Positions 33,357 through 43,200 of a DNA stretch of 64,000 nt are shown here, one piece after another; the first letter of the stretch is position 1; each line of letters begins with the position of its first letter. The notes under the pieces were generated by a model. That model saw only the letters and a list, made by a program, of their open reading frames with translations, searched no databases and was not told the origin of the DNA. The stretch lies in contig OY755038.1 in the NCBI GenBank assembly GCA_963576565.1, positions 208,939,854 through 209,003,853 on the forward strand. Direction: 5' to 3'. Both the position numbers and the translations under genes were made by a program. Source of the DNA: Aspidapion aeneum (lineage: Eukaryota > Arthropoda > Insecta > Coleoptera > Brentidae).

Positions 33357-33935
33357 GTTTCACAACGTTCTACGTCTTCCGATACCCAATCTCCACTCGT
33401 TTCTGTTTGCCCATAATTCATCATCTAGGCCTCTTATTCTTATTTCACTATCTATTCCTTCTCTCCAGCTTCTCCTTGGTCTTCCTCGTTTTCTTCGGTC
33501 AGTTGGTTTCCATTGTAATATTTGTTTAGGTAGTCTTCCATCATCCATTCTTTGTACATGTCCGTACCACACCAGTTGTTTTGTTCTTATATCATCCACT
33601 AGAGTACGTTCACCCACTGTCATAATTTCTCTTATTCTTTGATTGGTTGGTTCTCTTTTTGATTTCCCTGCTGCTCTTCTCCAATAGTCCATCTCCGTAG
33701 CGGAAAGCATTTTTTCTGTTCTATCTTTGATTGGCCATACTTCTGAGCCGTATGTAATAATACTTTTTACAATGGTGTTATATATAAGCTTTTTGTTATG
33801 TTTTGATATACTTTGGTCCCAAATTATTCCATTTAATAAAGTTATTGCTTTTCTTCCTTGTACGTTTCTATCTTTTATAGCTTTGTCTAGTGTTCCGTCA
33901 GCTGTAATTTTTAGACGCAAGTATTTATACATAAC
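33357..33935 (-). pseudogene. RTE/craft-like LINE, RT thumb and C-terminal region
   Basis: A 190-codon minus-strand frame is uninterrupted from YKYLRLKITADGTLDKAI to IGRRRTL stop. It includes INTI-type thumb sequence (NKKLIYNTIVKSIITYGSEV), then QLVWYGHVQRMDDGRLPKQI and DRRKRGRPRRSWREGI. These are diagnostic of insect RTE-like endonuclease-reverse transcriptases. The endonuclease and palm domains are absent (5' truncation). The open frame suggests a recent insertion. The family is distinct from LINE-L, which has GIEG-(S/I)-TKRQLIW instead. Confidence 0.88.
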
Positions 33936-34389
33936 TGCCTAATTTTGAAAGAAGACAGCTGTTCTTATAATGCGAAGCTGTCAGAATAGTGCCCGGCACA
34001 ATTAGTGCCTGGCTATATTGCAATAAGTCCCTAATATTTTTTATATAAATACGAGCCCTTGGCGTATAAACCTCCAGCCAGCAGCGGTGAAACCATATAC
34101 TCTTAACTCTGACACCCTTTTCTGCCATTTTCCGCCATAAACACCACATTTTGTGTCTATTAATAAATCATAAGTGACACAAACTCTCCCGCAATACTCA
34201 GGCTAACGCAAACAACTTTTACATAGATGGAAATCTAAATTCTAACACCCAGTTTTGAGGGCAGCGATATTTTAGCATTAAGAGGGGAAAAATTATAACA
34301 ATATAGGAAAAGAAGACTGGAATTTTTACTTTTGTATATAAAATCAATGGATCCATAGCTAGCCTATTAGCACACTTTAAGTGAAGCCA

Positions 34390-34620
34390 TGTTAAGATAT
34401 CAGTCTTGAACACAGTTTTTTGCAAATATCTCAGAAACTAAAGCTCCTGCGAAGTTTTTGGTTATAACACAAATTATAGAGCAAAATGTAGTCTACTATA
34501 TTCGAAAAACCACATATTGATGCGATGCTCCGTTAAAAAGCATATTTTAATAGGGTATTTGACAAGTTTTAGAAAAGTGTTTAGAATGATACATAGGTCC
34601 CTAATTTCCTACGCAAAATT
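34390..34620 (-). repeat. family H fragment (reverse)
   Basis: ACAGTTTTTTGCAAATATCT, AGAGCAAAATGTAGTCTACT, TGATGCGATGCTCCG and TTGACAAGTTT match the second half of family H (15170-15260) in reverse orientation. The first half is missing. Confidence 0.6.
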
Positions 34621-34813
34621 ATTAAAATAGTATATTTTATCATGACTACATTTAAAATCAAATTTTCTAATTTCCGATTTGAATTTGCCGCTAAAACGCT
34701 TATTTCTAGCATGGCGTTGCAATGACGTCACAGCGCAGTAATCTCGCGGACAGATACACGGCAAGTGTTTATTTGTTTTTGGTCTGTGTTTTTACTGTTT
34801 TTTATGTAAAAAA

Positions 34814-35015
34814 ATGTCCTATAAATGGTGTGTAGTGCTTCAGTGTTCGAATACTAGCATAACAACACCTGAAAAACTAATTTATTCATGTGCCTACAGC
34901 AGTAAAAGAACGGAAAAAGTGGCTAGAACTTGCTTGAAGAGACCCAAGGGCCTTATCTAATACATCTTCACTTTACATTTGTGAAGATCACTTTGATGTG
35001 TTGTCTATAATATAT
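34814..35015 (+). pseudogene. THAP zinc-finger domain, broken
   Basis: Starting at ATG 34814, one frame gives MSYKWCVVLQCSNTSITTPE. The adjacent frame continues FIHVPTAVKERKKWLELA, stop, then RDPRALSNTSSLYICEDHFD. Together these carry the C-x4-C ... C-x2-H ligands and the HVP and W residues of a THAP domain (a C2CH DNA-binding zinc finger of about 90 residues). One frameshift near 34885 and one in-frame TGA make it non-functional as read. THAP domains occur in host transcription factors and in P-type transposases, and the downstream part that would tell which is missing. A composition change at 35040 leads into the GGGGTGAACA element. Confidence 0.7.
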
Positions 35016-35063
35016 ATAACTATTTCGTAAATGACGATGAAATTTTTGAGGTTATTTTTATTA

Positions 35064-35290
35064 CGAGGGGTGAACAACTACAATAGGCAGAAAGGTGTAC
35101 AAATTTTTAGGCGGTGCTAGGCAGTTATTAGGCAGGACTAGGGGGTACCTCTAAATGCAGGATTAGGCAGTACACATGCAGGCTAAATGTAGGACTGAGC
35201 AGTGAATATGCAAGACTAGGCAGTGCATAGGCAGGACTAGGCAGTACCTACGCAAGACTATGCAGTGTGTAGTACTTCAAGTATTGCTGG
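35064..35290. mobile_element. relative of the 2705 element with an AGGACTAGGCAGT core
   Basis: The left end CGAGGGGTGAACAACTA matches the left TIR of the 2705-2899 element, and GGTGTACAAA follows at the corresponding position. The core differs: it is built of AGGCAGGACTAGGCAGT-type repeats. No mirrored right TIR is visible before 35400, so the copy seems truncated or rearranged at its right side. Confidence 0.55.
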
Positions 35291-35299
35291 TCGTTGTAT

Positions 35300-35935
35300 A
35301 CTTTCCCTGTCCTGCAATTTTTGATTGTTTCTTAATGCTTAAAATAATAATGATTGAGTATTTAATTGAATCTAATGTAAGTGGCATATTAAGCAAAAAA
35401 GCAAAACATATAACTAACTAACTATAACAAAATCTAAATGAGTAAAAGGCGAAGAATATCATAAAATAAGTTTCAGTTATATACAAAACCACTCATCAAA
35501 TACTTACATCAACATTTTAACGTTTCTAAATTCCGCAGAACAAAAATCACTGTTGTTGGCAAAGAAGCCTGCCACCATAAAGGAATGCAGCATTGGCAAG
35601 TTGGAGCTATCGGCTTCTGTTTTCCATTGAAAATATTTTTTATAAGCAAAACACAAAATAAAATCTAATTTAGGACGACAATTCGCGCTTTAAACCAAAG
35701 CAAGCATTAAATTATTTTGCATAAGAAAATAACACAGAAAATAGGTTCATTCGAGGCGTTTACTGTTTTGTGACGTCACTCGCAGCTGATTGGTAGACCG
35801 CCTGTTTTGAATCACGTGGCTTATTGTTTTAATTCAATGAATTTATTTAATTAAAAAAACTATGAATTTGATAAAAAATTAAACAACAAAGTTTGTTTTT
35901 AGCATTACCAAGACCTAAAGAGATATCTAAAAATA
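35300..35935. other. no recognisable gene
   Basis: No gene or repeat that I can name. A GTGACGTCACTC motif at 35771 (palindromic TGACGTCA, a CRE-like core) stands out but may be chance. Confidence 0.4.
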
Positions 35936-35939
35936 AATA

Positions 35940-36168
35940 TATATTTATTTTTTACTACTGTCAAACACCGTATTGTCAAAAACTCTCATTATCATTAATG
36001 GATTTTGACAAAATTCTAATCAGCTCGTTAAAGTGTCGCAAACAATTTTACCTCAATATTTTATGAAAATCGGTTCAGCGGTTTAGGAGCTATCGTTTTA
36101 CGGACAGATATACACACACCCACACGCCTAGACAGACGTCATGACGGTATTGCTAAGATAGATCCAAA
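35940..36168 (-). repeat. family H fragment, left part of an interrupted copy
   Basis: In reverse orientation this is the TGACAAAATTCTAATCAGC to CTATCGTTTTACGGACAGAT portion of family H, ending ATTGCTAAGATAGATCCAAA. The copy resumes at 37272 with GATCAAAATACACCC, matching the GGTGTATTTTGACCTATCTT of copy 2 at 15534. The foldback element at 36169 interrupts it. Confidence 0.65.
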
Positions 36169-37271
36169 CGGAATGGGACAACTGGGCGCCGCCAACTGGG
36201 CGCCGGGCCAACTGGGTGCCGGGCCAACTCGGCGCCGCCAAGTGGGCGCCGGGTCAACTCGGCGCAGGACTAAAATTTTTTAAAATAATAAAATGTGTAA
36301 ATGAAAAACAAAATATATTGTTTATATAAAAACATCTTTAAAAAATCCTTTACGCAATTTTTTTGAAATTTGGTTTTGTTAAGTAAAGTTAAATCCATTA
36401 AGTCGACTGTTGAATCTTGGTAGTTGTAGTGTTTGGTAACCTGATAACACTACAATTTACGTTCTTTATTAAAACAATGGCGGATCCAAAATGGCGGATT
36501 TCTTTATTTTTATACCGATTGGTCTGAAACTTGAAAGTTTGCAGTGCCTGAGATCACTAAATACAGTTTTATCCTTAAACTTAAAAAATTCAAAATGGCG
36601 AATACAAAATGGCGGATTTTCTTATTTACTAACTTGAAATATTACATTGCTTGAGGTCATTTTACAAAGTTTATTATTCAAACTTAAAAAAATCAAAATG
36701 GCGGATCCAAAATGGCGGATTTTCTTATTTACTCACCGATTTCTCTCAAACTTGAAATATTACATTGCTTGAGGTCATTGAACACAATTTTTAACTCAAA
36801 CTTAAAAAAATCAAAATGGCGGATACAAAATGGCGGATTTTCTTATTTACTAACCGATTTGTCTCAAACTTGAAATATTACATTGCTTGAGGTCATTTAA
36901 CAAAAATTTTTACTCAAACATAAAAAATCAAAATGGCGGATCCAAAATGGCGGATTTTTTTATTTACTAACCTATTTGTCTCAAACTTAAAATATTACAT
37001 TGCTTGAGGTCATTTAACAAAATTTTTTACTTAAACTTAAAAAAATCATCATTATCAATTTGTCGAGCAGGTTAAAAAACATTTTTTATATAAAATGGAT
37101 TTAACTTTACTTAACAAAAACAAATTTCAAAAAAATTGCTTAAAGGATTTTTTAAAGATTTTTTATATAAATAATATATTTTGTTTTTCCGCGCCGAGTT
37201 GGCCAGGCGCCCAGTTTGCCCGGCACCCAGTTGGCGGCGCCGAGTTGGCGGCACCCAGTTGTCCTAGACCG
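36169..37271. mobile_element. 1.1-kb foldback element with tandem-repeat core
   Basis: The arms (about 36169-36415 and 37035-37271) are mirror images. They open with CGG-n4-GGACAACTGGG(C/T)GCCG, a CAACT(G/C)GGCGCCG repeat block, then AAAATATATT, TTTTTTGAAATTTG and AAGTAAAGTTAAATCCAT. The core (36480-37035) has about five tandem units of some 115 bp with AAATGGCGGAT(C/A)CAAAATGG and TTACATTGCTTGAGGTCATT. The flanks GATCCAAA and GATCAAAA are a probable 8-bp duplication (7 of 8). The host sequence is a family H copy, which proves insertion. No protein is encoded. Confidence 0.85.
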
Positions 37272-37330
37272 GATCAAAATACACCCAAATACCACATTTC
37301 TCAAAAAAATTCGCTTTTCTGCATTCCCGA

Positions 37331-37346
37331 GCCCCCCCCCCCCCCT
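37331..37346. repeat. C homopolymer tract
   Basis: Roughly 16 consecutive C in an otherwise A+T-rich sequence, just past the resumed family H fragment (37272-37330). Confidence 0.9.
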
Positions 37347-37632
37347 GAGTAAGCGTATGCTTACCACATATCGTTTTGAACTTGACATCCACCACATGTG
37401 GTATGGAAAATCACGAACCAAATTTGCCAAATCACATACCGTTTGATACCAGTCCAAAATGAATCTATTTTAATTTAATCAAAGTGTTGTTGATTTGAGG
37501 TTGGAGGTTGAGGATTGGTAGAGCCGCGGGACTGTAGGTCGTTTTACTGGGTGCAAAAATCGTTAAAAAGACGATGTAAAAATATTAATTTTTCCGAGCC
37601 ACACAAAGACAATTTGGAGGATTGGCACTCAC

Positions 37633-37699
37633 CTTGGTAGTTGTTTCTGTCGTCCAGAGGAGCTCCTCTCGCTGGCCCAGCCGTTGCAGTCGATCCACA
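37633..37699 (-). CDS. candidate 67-bp internal exon of a host gene
   Basis: On the minus strand an acceptor TCATTTTAG ends at 37700. The 67-bp block that follows is far more G+C-rich than its surroundings, and a near-consensus donor AG|GTGAGTG starts at 37632. One frame reads CGSTATAGPARGAPLDDRNN then YQ(G), which looks like low-complexity linker plus a polar segment. No repeat in this window resembles it. I do not recognise the gene. No second exon is identified, so this rests on splice-site quality and composition alone. Confidence 0.4.
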
Positions 37700-37719
37700 C
37701 TAAAATGACACTTTGGTTC

Positions 37720-38395
37720 GAATAATTTTTAATGTTTTAGTTTGATTTTCAAAAGAATATTATTGGATTTTTTGGTTAATAGAATTTTATCACGCTGCTG
37801 CGTGGTGATATCGATAGAATACGGTAGAACAATCACATCTTGGTTACGCCTTTTCGCGCAGATTCATTTTTTGTAGATGGCGCTGGCGTTTTGCTTGTGC
37901 CAATCAAAATTGAAAATGTGTGGGTTTTCCGAATACGGGAATTTGGCGCAAAATTTGAATTTAAAATTAAAGTTGAACGAACACAAAGTACATGCTGACA
38001 ATTTTGGATAAAACATTTTATATACTTAGCTACACCACCTATAACGGTTTATATTTAGCGCAAAATACTCTGCCAGCTATCTCCAAAGCTCTTCTAATTT
38101 TTGAAAAGAGTGCCGTGCAGCCACGTACGATATAAAGAAAAAATACCGAAAATACCGCCAAAACTTCAAACGAGCCCCCTTGCAAACAAAATCAACTTGC
38201 TCGAGGGTTTTTCAAATGTTATTAAAAAAACCCAGTTTACGGACTACCATTGCATGAGTGAATATGAAGATACTTGGACATAATATAAGGATAATAGCAG
38301 CACGCACCATTAGATGACGAAAGAGTAGCTACAAAACAACTGTTCTTTGACCAACACATAATTTTTTATTTAAACATAAGGTATATCGATGAATA
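37720..38395. other. no recognisable gene
   Basis: Sequence between the candidate exon and the RTE fragment. It contains a TAGATGGCGCTGGCG motif at 37876 of the kind seen in insect repeats. No gene is recognisable, and a 60-codon open stretch at 38101 is not convincing. Confidence 0.4.
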
Positions 38396-38398
38396 TCG

Positions 38399-38790
38399 AT
38401 ATACCTGGATTCAGCCAACAAGAAATTTTAAATTAATCATTGATTATGCTAAAAAAGGACAAAACTCGCAATTAAAGTGGTATGATGTGCGAGCACTTCG
38501 TGGTGTTACCTGTGGATCTGACCACCATCTGGTAAAAGCAAAATTATTATTTCCTTTAAGAAAAACAAATAAGGACGAAAGTATTGGATAAAATGATGAA
38601 TGCATCGAAGACAATCAAAAATACAACTTTAGAAGTCGAGACATCGAAAGCACTCAAAGACTGTATCAGAACCGATTAGATAAAAAATTAATAAACACAG
38701 AACACTCATTTGAAGAGATATATACAAACATAATAAAAAGATTGAAGGAAGCAAGCAACGAAGCTGTTGGATACCAAGATAATAGAAATA
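38399..38790 (+). pseudogene. RTE-type LINE endonuclease end, 5' part of interrupted copy
   Basis: Plus-strand translation gives LKWYDVRALRGVTCGSDHHL then VKAKL. This is the catalytic C-terminal motif of an apurinic-type LINE endonuclease (DVR...G-(A/T)-(D/C)-x-GSDH-(H/Y)-L). The linker follows, ending at GYQDNRN. A TAA appears after the endonuclease and the frame shifts before YNFRSRDIESTQRLYQNRL. The coding sequence resumes at 39581. Confidence 0.75.
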
Positions 38791-39357
38791 CTCTGCCAAT
38801 CTATGGGCACCTAAGCTCACACTGGGTACTATAGTTATAGTGTATCTACGTGAAAGCTAATATAACTAAAAACTGAAGTATGTTTTATTGAACTCCAGAC
38901 TCAATTACCTTTCGTTTGATACCACACAAGCCATGTTTTGACTTAAACTCTAATTTTTCAAATCTACCCCCACCCTTTTTTTTAAACTAAAATGTATTTT
39001 GTTTAACTCCAGACTCAATTACCTTTCGTTTGATGTCACACACGCCATATTTCCACTTAAACACTAATTTTTGAATTTTACCCCCCCCCTTTTTTTAAAA
39101 TAAACTAAAATGTATTTTGTTTAACTCCAGACTCAATTACCTTTCGTTTGATATCACACACGCCATATTTTTTCATAAACTCTAATTTTTGAAATCTACC
39201 CCCACCCTTTTATTTGGCTTGTGTTCGGTGGATTTTGTTCATTTTTAAATGGGACCATCTCGACCCAAAACCCAGCCTGGGTACCAAATTTCATTAAAAT
39301 CGGGCAAGCGGTTTTTGAGTTATGCGCGTTGGTCGTTACAGACAGACATACAGACAC

Positions 39358-39396
<39 letters not shown>

Positions 39397-39397
39397 T

Positions 39398-39443
<46 letters not shown>

Positions 39444-39580
39444 GGCGCAACAAAAAAGTTTCAAAATCATCTGAAACGCAAAGATATATAAAAATTTTTG
39501 AAATCGGAGCAACTTTTTTTTCTCGAAAAAATTAGGATCACCATAGCTCACACTACTATAGTATAGTATATGTGTGAGCT
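38791..39580. mobile_element. 790-bp Helentron/DINE-like element, copy 1
   Basis: The element starts CTCTGCCAATCTATGGGC, with AGCTCACACT a few bases in, and ends with a hairpin AGCTCACACTACTATAG...GTGTGAGCT. The interior has about three 115-bp tandem units (CTCCAGACTCAATTACC, TTTCGTTTGAT(A/G)TCACAC, AATCTACCCCCACCC). It then has ACCAAATTTCATTAAAATCG, GCGGTTTTTGAGTTATGCGC, and a (CAGA)n run at 39341-39441. The flanking RTE gene reads GYQDNRN before it and NIKMWWTEKI after it in one frame once a shared AATA is counted once, so the boundaries are exact. Subterminal inverted repeat, 3' hairpin, internal tandem repeats and microsatellite are the plan of Helentron-associated DINE elements, inferred. 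Confidence 0.75.
39341..39441. repeat. (CAGA)n microsatellite inside the Helentron-like element
   Basis: About 100 bp of CAGA repeats with a few CATA interruptions. The same position in the other copies has shorter runs (58811, 59364, 59927), so the run is an intrinsic, length-variable part of the element. Confidence 0.95.
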
Positions 39581-39760
39581 AATAACATTAAGATGTGGTG
39601 GACGGAGAAAATATAGGAAATGGTCATACACATACTTGAAATGGCTCAGTACTAAAGAGCAAAGAGACCTAGTAATCTACAGGGAAACCAGAAGAAAGCC
39701 AAGAAATTTGATACGCACAGAAAAAAAATGAAATGTTCGAGCGCAAATGTCACGATATAA
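39581..39760 (+). pseudogene. RTE-type LINE, continuation after the insertion
   Basis: Continues NIKMWWTEKI, then after a frame change KWSYTYLKWLSTKEQRDLVI and YRETRRKPRNLIRTEKK. This is the Lys/Arg-rich linker between endonuclease and RT in RTE-like polyproteins. RT motifs are not reached. The sequence loses similarity near 39760, and nothing recognisable follows to about 40420. Confidence 0.7.
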
Positions 39761-40426
39761 ATACACACGTAGGAGGTAGGCGGAGTTCTAAGCAATGTCT
39801 CAAAAATTAAAAGAGATAGATAAAAACCATTTAAATCTGTTAATTCTTCCTGAAAAGGTCTATAAGAAAGCTTTTTACATAAAAACAAAACTTTTATAAA
39901 TAAAAAACTTATGGGACCCCCCTCCCCCAAAATGCAGGCTTTTCAAAAATACCCCGTAACCCAGATACATATTTAAGACGTACGTGCACGCAGCACCGGA
40001 AACAAAAGACTACTTGATGCAAAGTCTGCTGCCTGCTTTGATATTTAAAACAATAGACAGATAATGCCTCAGCCTCTCTTCTCTGGAAAATATGAAACGG
40101 CATTTCTATGCCGATATGATGAGATGAGTGCAGAATAAAGTTTTTTTTTGAAACCGACCGGAAAACAATCATTTTACATACAATTTTTGGTACGCAAAGT
40201 GTCACTCTACAGGCAAGTCCTTTAGGAAAACCCAAATATGATATAGCATAAATACATGTTCAAAGAATCGAAAAGTAAAGCCCTCCTAGCTGGCTTTGGA
40301 AACAATACGTGTGTCTTGTCATGTAGACACATAGCTGCTGTATAAATGGAGGCCATCTTTGTTGCTTATTTACATTTTGCGGGGTTTTGCGTTTATCATC
40401 TAAAATTATGTTTTTTTCTGTGAAAA

Positions 40427-40503
40427 ATGGGAAATAATTCACGTAAAACATGTGCGGTTTGTGGAAAAATGTCCCGGAGAACTAAGGGAGTGCCATTCCC
40501 TAG
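40427..40503 (+). CDS. candidate first coding exon, zinc-finger-like
   Basis: AAAAATGGGA supplies a start at 40427. The frame reads MGNNSRKTCAVCGKMSRRTK then GVPFPR, and a near-consensus donor TAG|GTAACT follows at 40504. CAVCG with a downstream V-x-F-P is reminiscent of the opening of THAP-type C2CH fingers. No downstream exon is identified. It could be a host gene exon or the 5' exon of a transposase. Confidence 0.33.
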
Positions 40504-40509
40504 GTAACT

Positions 40510-41080
40510 ACTTGTATTTTTATTCATAATTTGTTAATAAAGTTAAGAGTGGTCTATAAATGCCATTAAACACTCTTCATGGTGTCCACAATAAATCTGC
40601 AGAATTAGTTTAAAAAACACTACAATTTTAATCCACAATTTGATAAATTCTCACCGATCAACTAGTTTTTAGAAAAAAATAATAGACATAACCCTAAACT
40701 TTTGACAATTGTCAAATAATGTAGTGACGTATCGAAGTATGTTCCAAAACCATCAAAACTAACGCATGCGCAGTAACCGAAATCCTGTCTACCCGAAAAA
40801 GGAACATGAAGAATTAAATAGGGGTTCAAGTATCGCGTGTGAGAATGCATGGGTATGCCCCATATTTATGCTCTAACATATTTGGGAAAAACTTTTGTGG
40901 CAGACTTTTTAACTTCAAAATGGATTGCTGAAATATCGCACCCTCAGAAGGAAACTGACACAACTCAAAAAATTTAATTTTAGGTAAACAAAAGAAACCT
41001 TAAATATTTCGGTATAACTGTTGCTTATTTTAAATTCTTATTATATAAATTTCTTGATTCGGACATTAAATTTATTTATC
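40510..41080. other. no recognisable gene
   Basis: A+T-rich sequence following the candidate donor site. I see neither an acceptor with convincing coding sequence nor a repeat family here. Confidence 0.4.
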
Positions 41081-41084
41081 ATTA

Positions 41085-41230
41085 TAACTATAATAATAAT
41101 AATAATAATAATAGTATTTATTTGCATATAAAAAACTGTGTTACAAGTTAAGAAAAACTGGACATTGCAAAAAGGAACTGGAGGCAACAAAGTGTTGATC
41201 ATAGCCCAGCCTCTAACTAGGTAGGATAAT
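41085..41230 (-). mobile_element. possible LINE 3' end with (AAT)n tail
   Basis: An (AAT)9 run at 41088-41113 is followed by AGTATTTATTTGCATAT and an unrelated non-coding stretch. On the minus strand this has the layout of a LINE 3' UTR ending in an ATT-repeat tail. No coding sequence confirms it. Confidence 0.35.
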
Positions 41231-41426
41231 TGATACAGGACGTCTAATTTTGTCGTTTTATCACTAAAAGTAAAACTTTCTAAATTTCGAGTTGTCTAAT
41301 TTCCGTTCTGAGTGTGCGATATATCGCCAAAGAAACTAAAACTCACTGCAGCATATGTTTGGCGTTTTGGCCCCGCATCTGTTGGCAGCACTGATTTATT
41401 TTCGGGTTTGCGCTGTTTGCATTACT

Positions 41427-41990
41427 TAAATCAGGGCTATCAAAACGGACCGGCCACGATCTATATATCCAGGTCATATCACGCCACTGCTGATTGTCTT
41501 TAAAATTTTGAAGTTGAAATGACGGTTCATGAATATTTGATTTATTTTTAAATAGCAGATTTTGGGAGTAAAATAATTTTTTGTAATGTATAGCCTTAAT
41601 TATTCAGAGCCGCTTCATTAGCTCCCAAAAAAATAAATTTAAGGCAGAGGCGAATGTGTTCCTCTCTGCATGGAAAGTAATCGTCTCACCTTCACCTATT
41701 TGTTTATATTCGGCTCATTTTTAAAACATAATATAGATATTTACATTTGCACTAATTACATCATTAAAAAATAATAAAGGAATGCTAAATATTGATGATT
41801 TTAACCTGTTAATCATCTTTCATCTTTGCAAAAGTTAATTCGAATGTCAGGATAGTATCTGGAAATATTTCACTGACAATCTGTAGTGCCATTTTGAAGA
41901 TATCCCAAATAAACATTCATTCTGCCATAAAACTCAATGTAAAATAAGGCACAGAAAAACAGCTGACATTTTCCGGGTCGTGGCCTAAAA
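41427..41990 (-). mobile_element. MITE-like element family X, copy 3 (reverse)
   Basis: In reverse to copies 1 and 2. It starts AGGGCTATCAAAACGGAC, passes CTGCTGATTGTCTT, TTGAAATGACGGTTCATGAA and GAGCCGCTTCATTAGCTC, and ends CACAGAAAAACAGCTGACAT near GGGTCGTGGCC. The centre contains about 60 bp not found in the others. Having both ends here fixes the family length at roughly 560-570 bp. Confidence 0.65.
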
Positions 41991-42499
41991 TATATTCAGA
42001 TGTTATATTTTGAGAGGTTTGACTTCGCCAGAATTTACCGGTTTGAATGCTCGAGCTTTCGAAGTCCGTCATCGCGGCGTCATGTCACCTTAAACTCTCG
42101 TTTTTCCACACCGAAATCACCGCTGAACTCCGGTGAATCAGCTAATCCTTCTTGTATTATCCGAAGATCAAATTTTTGTTTTTGTGTAATTGTAACTATT
42201 GAACTGCAACTATTACAAACAAATTTCAGTAACCAGTACCCTAAGTAAATTTTACTGTAGGATTCTTAGATATTTAATAGACAATGATTTTCATGAACAA
42301 GAAGAAGAAGAGTAAAGTGTGTTTCGTGCAGGCAAATCTTATAATGATAAAGTTTTTTGTCTTAAACAAGTAATGAGAAAAGGAGTGTCAGAAATATAGA
42401 GACTCATGTTACCTCTGTGGACCTCCAAAAACATATGATACCGTTCCAGTATCTAGGATTAAACTCCAACTCATTTTAAAATATATATCTCAGTAGCTC

Positions 42500-43075
42500 T
42501 AAAAAACTGAAAACGTAAAATACATGGCATGTTAATATCTACGACTTCACGACCGATTTACCATATTATACACACTACAGTTTGCTAACGACCAAGTAGT
42601 TGTAGCTCATGATAAAGAAGACATAGAGTATATGATGATAAAAATAACGGAAGAATACCAAAAGTGGGGGTTAACAGTGAACATAGACAAAACACAGTTG
42701 GTATGTATTGGAAACGAATCAAGTGAGTTAGAACTAGACAATGAAAAAACAATATCTCCATGAAACACACTTGTGTGTCATATTTGACAAGACAGGAACA
42801 GACTGTAAAGAATTGTAAAGAGAAATAATAAAAGCAAAAAAGGTTATTGGATGTGTTGGATGCAATCGAGGGAAGCATAAAGATTACCAAAGCAGGTCCT
42901 GGAGTGGCAACCAATAGGGCGCAGCAAAAGAGGGCGTGCTAAACTGGAATGGCAACAGTCAATCCAAAGATCAATGAGTCAAAAAAACCTGACAGAAGAT
43001 GACCCTCAGGATCGAAGTTGGTGGAAAATAGGCCTCGGACAACGTAGAAAAACATTCTAAACCGACATAGTAGTA
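42500..43075 (+). pseudogene. LINE-L copy with RT palm and 3' end
   Basis: The RT palm region reads LHTLQFANDQVVVAHDKEDI then EEYQKWGLTVNIDKTQLVCI. The family's FADD catalytic box is FAND here, so one catalytic Asp is lost. An in-frame stop follows, then an internal deletion leads to the C-terminal block with GRSKRGRAKLEWQQS-like sequence and the tail CGACATAGTAGTAGTAG at 43062-43079. It is non-functional. Confidence 0.8.
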
Positions 43076-43081
43076 GTAGGT

Positions 43082-43200
43082 CTAAATACACCCAAATAAA
43101 TTTTCGGGCTCATGTCATTTGTTTTGTCAAAAACAATACATTCTCTAGCCATTGCTGCGTGGGCTAGGAAGGTAATAATTACGTTACCATTTTTTATTTA
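43082..43200 (-). repeat. family H fragment (reverse)
   Basis: AATACACCCAAATAA, TTTGTCAAAAACAATAC, ATTCTCTAGCCATTGC and GGGCTAGGAAGG match the start of family H (14890-14990) in reverse. It abuts the TAG tail of the LINE-L copy. The interval 43200-44200 downstream has no recognisable gene; GCGGCTCAGCTGGTAGAG at 43341 looks like an isolated tRNA-type A box. Confidence 0.6.

Larger units (their letters stand above)
33165..34060. mobile_element. MITE family G, copy 2, split by an RTE insertion
   Basis: The left part (33165-33300) carries CCAGGCACTATTCT and TTCAAAATTGACATCAAAGTCG, matching family G in reverse. The right part (33936-34060) ends TGCAATAAGTCCCTAAT, the G terminus. Between them lie a (TA)n run and an RTE 3' fragment. 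The arrangement is a G element interrupted by a later LINE insertion. Confidence 0.55.

Noticed and set aside
39196..39551. Cys/Ser-Val and Gln-Thr-Asp repeat proteins on both strands
   Set aside because: These are translations of the CAGA microsatellite inside the Helentron-like element, not genes.
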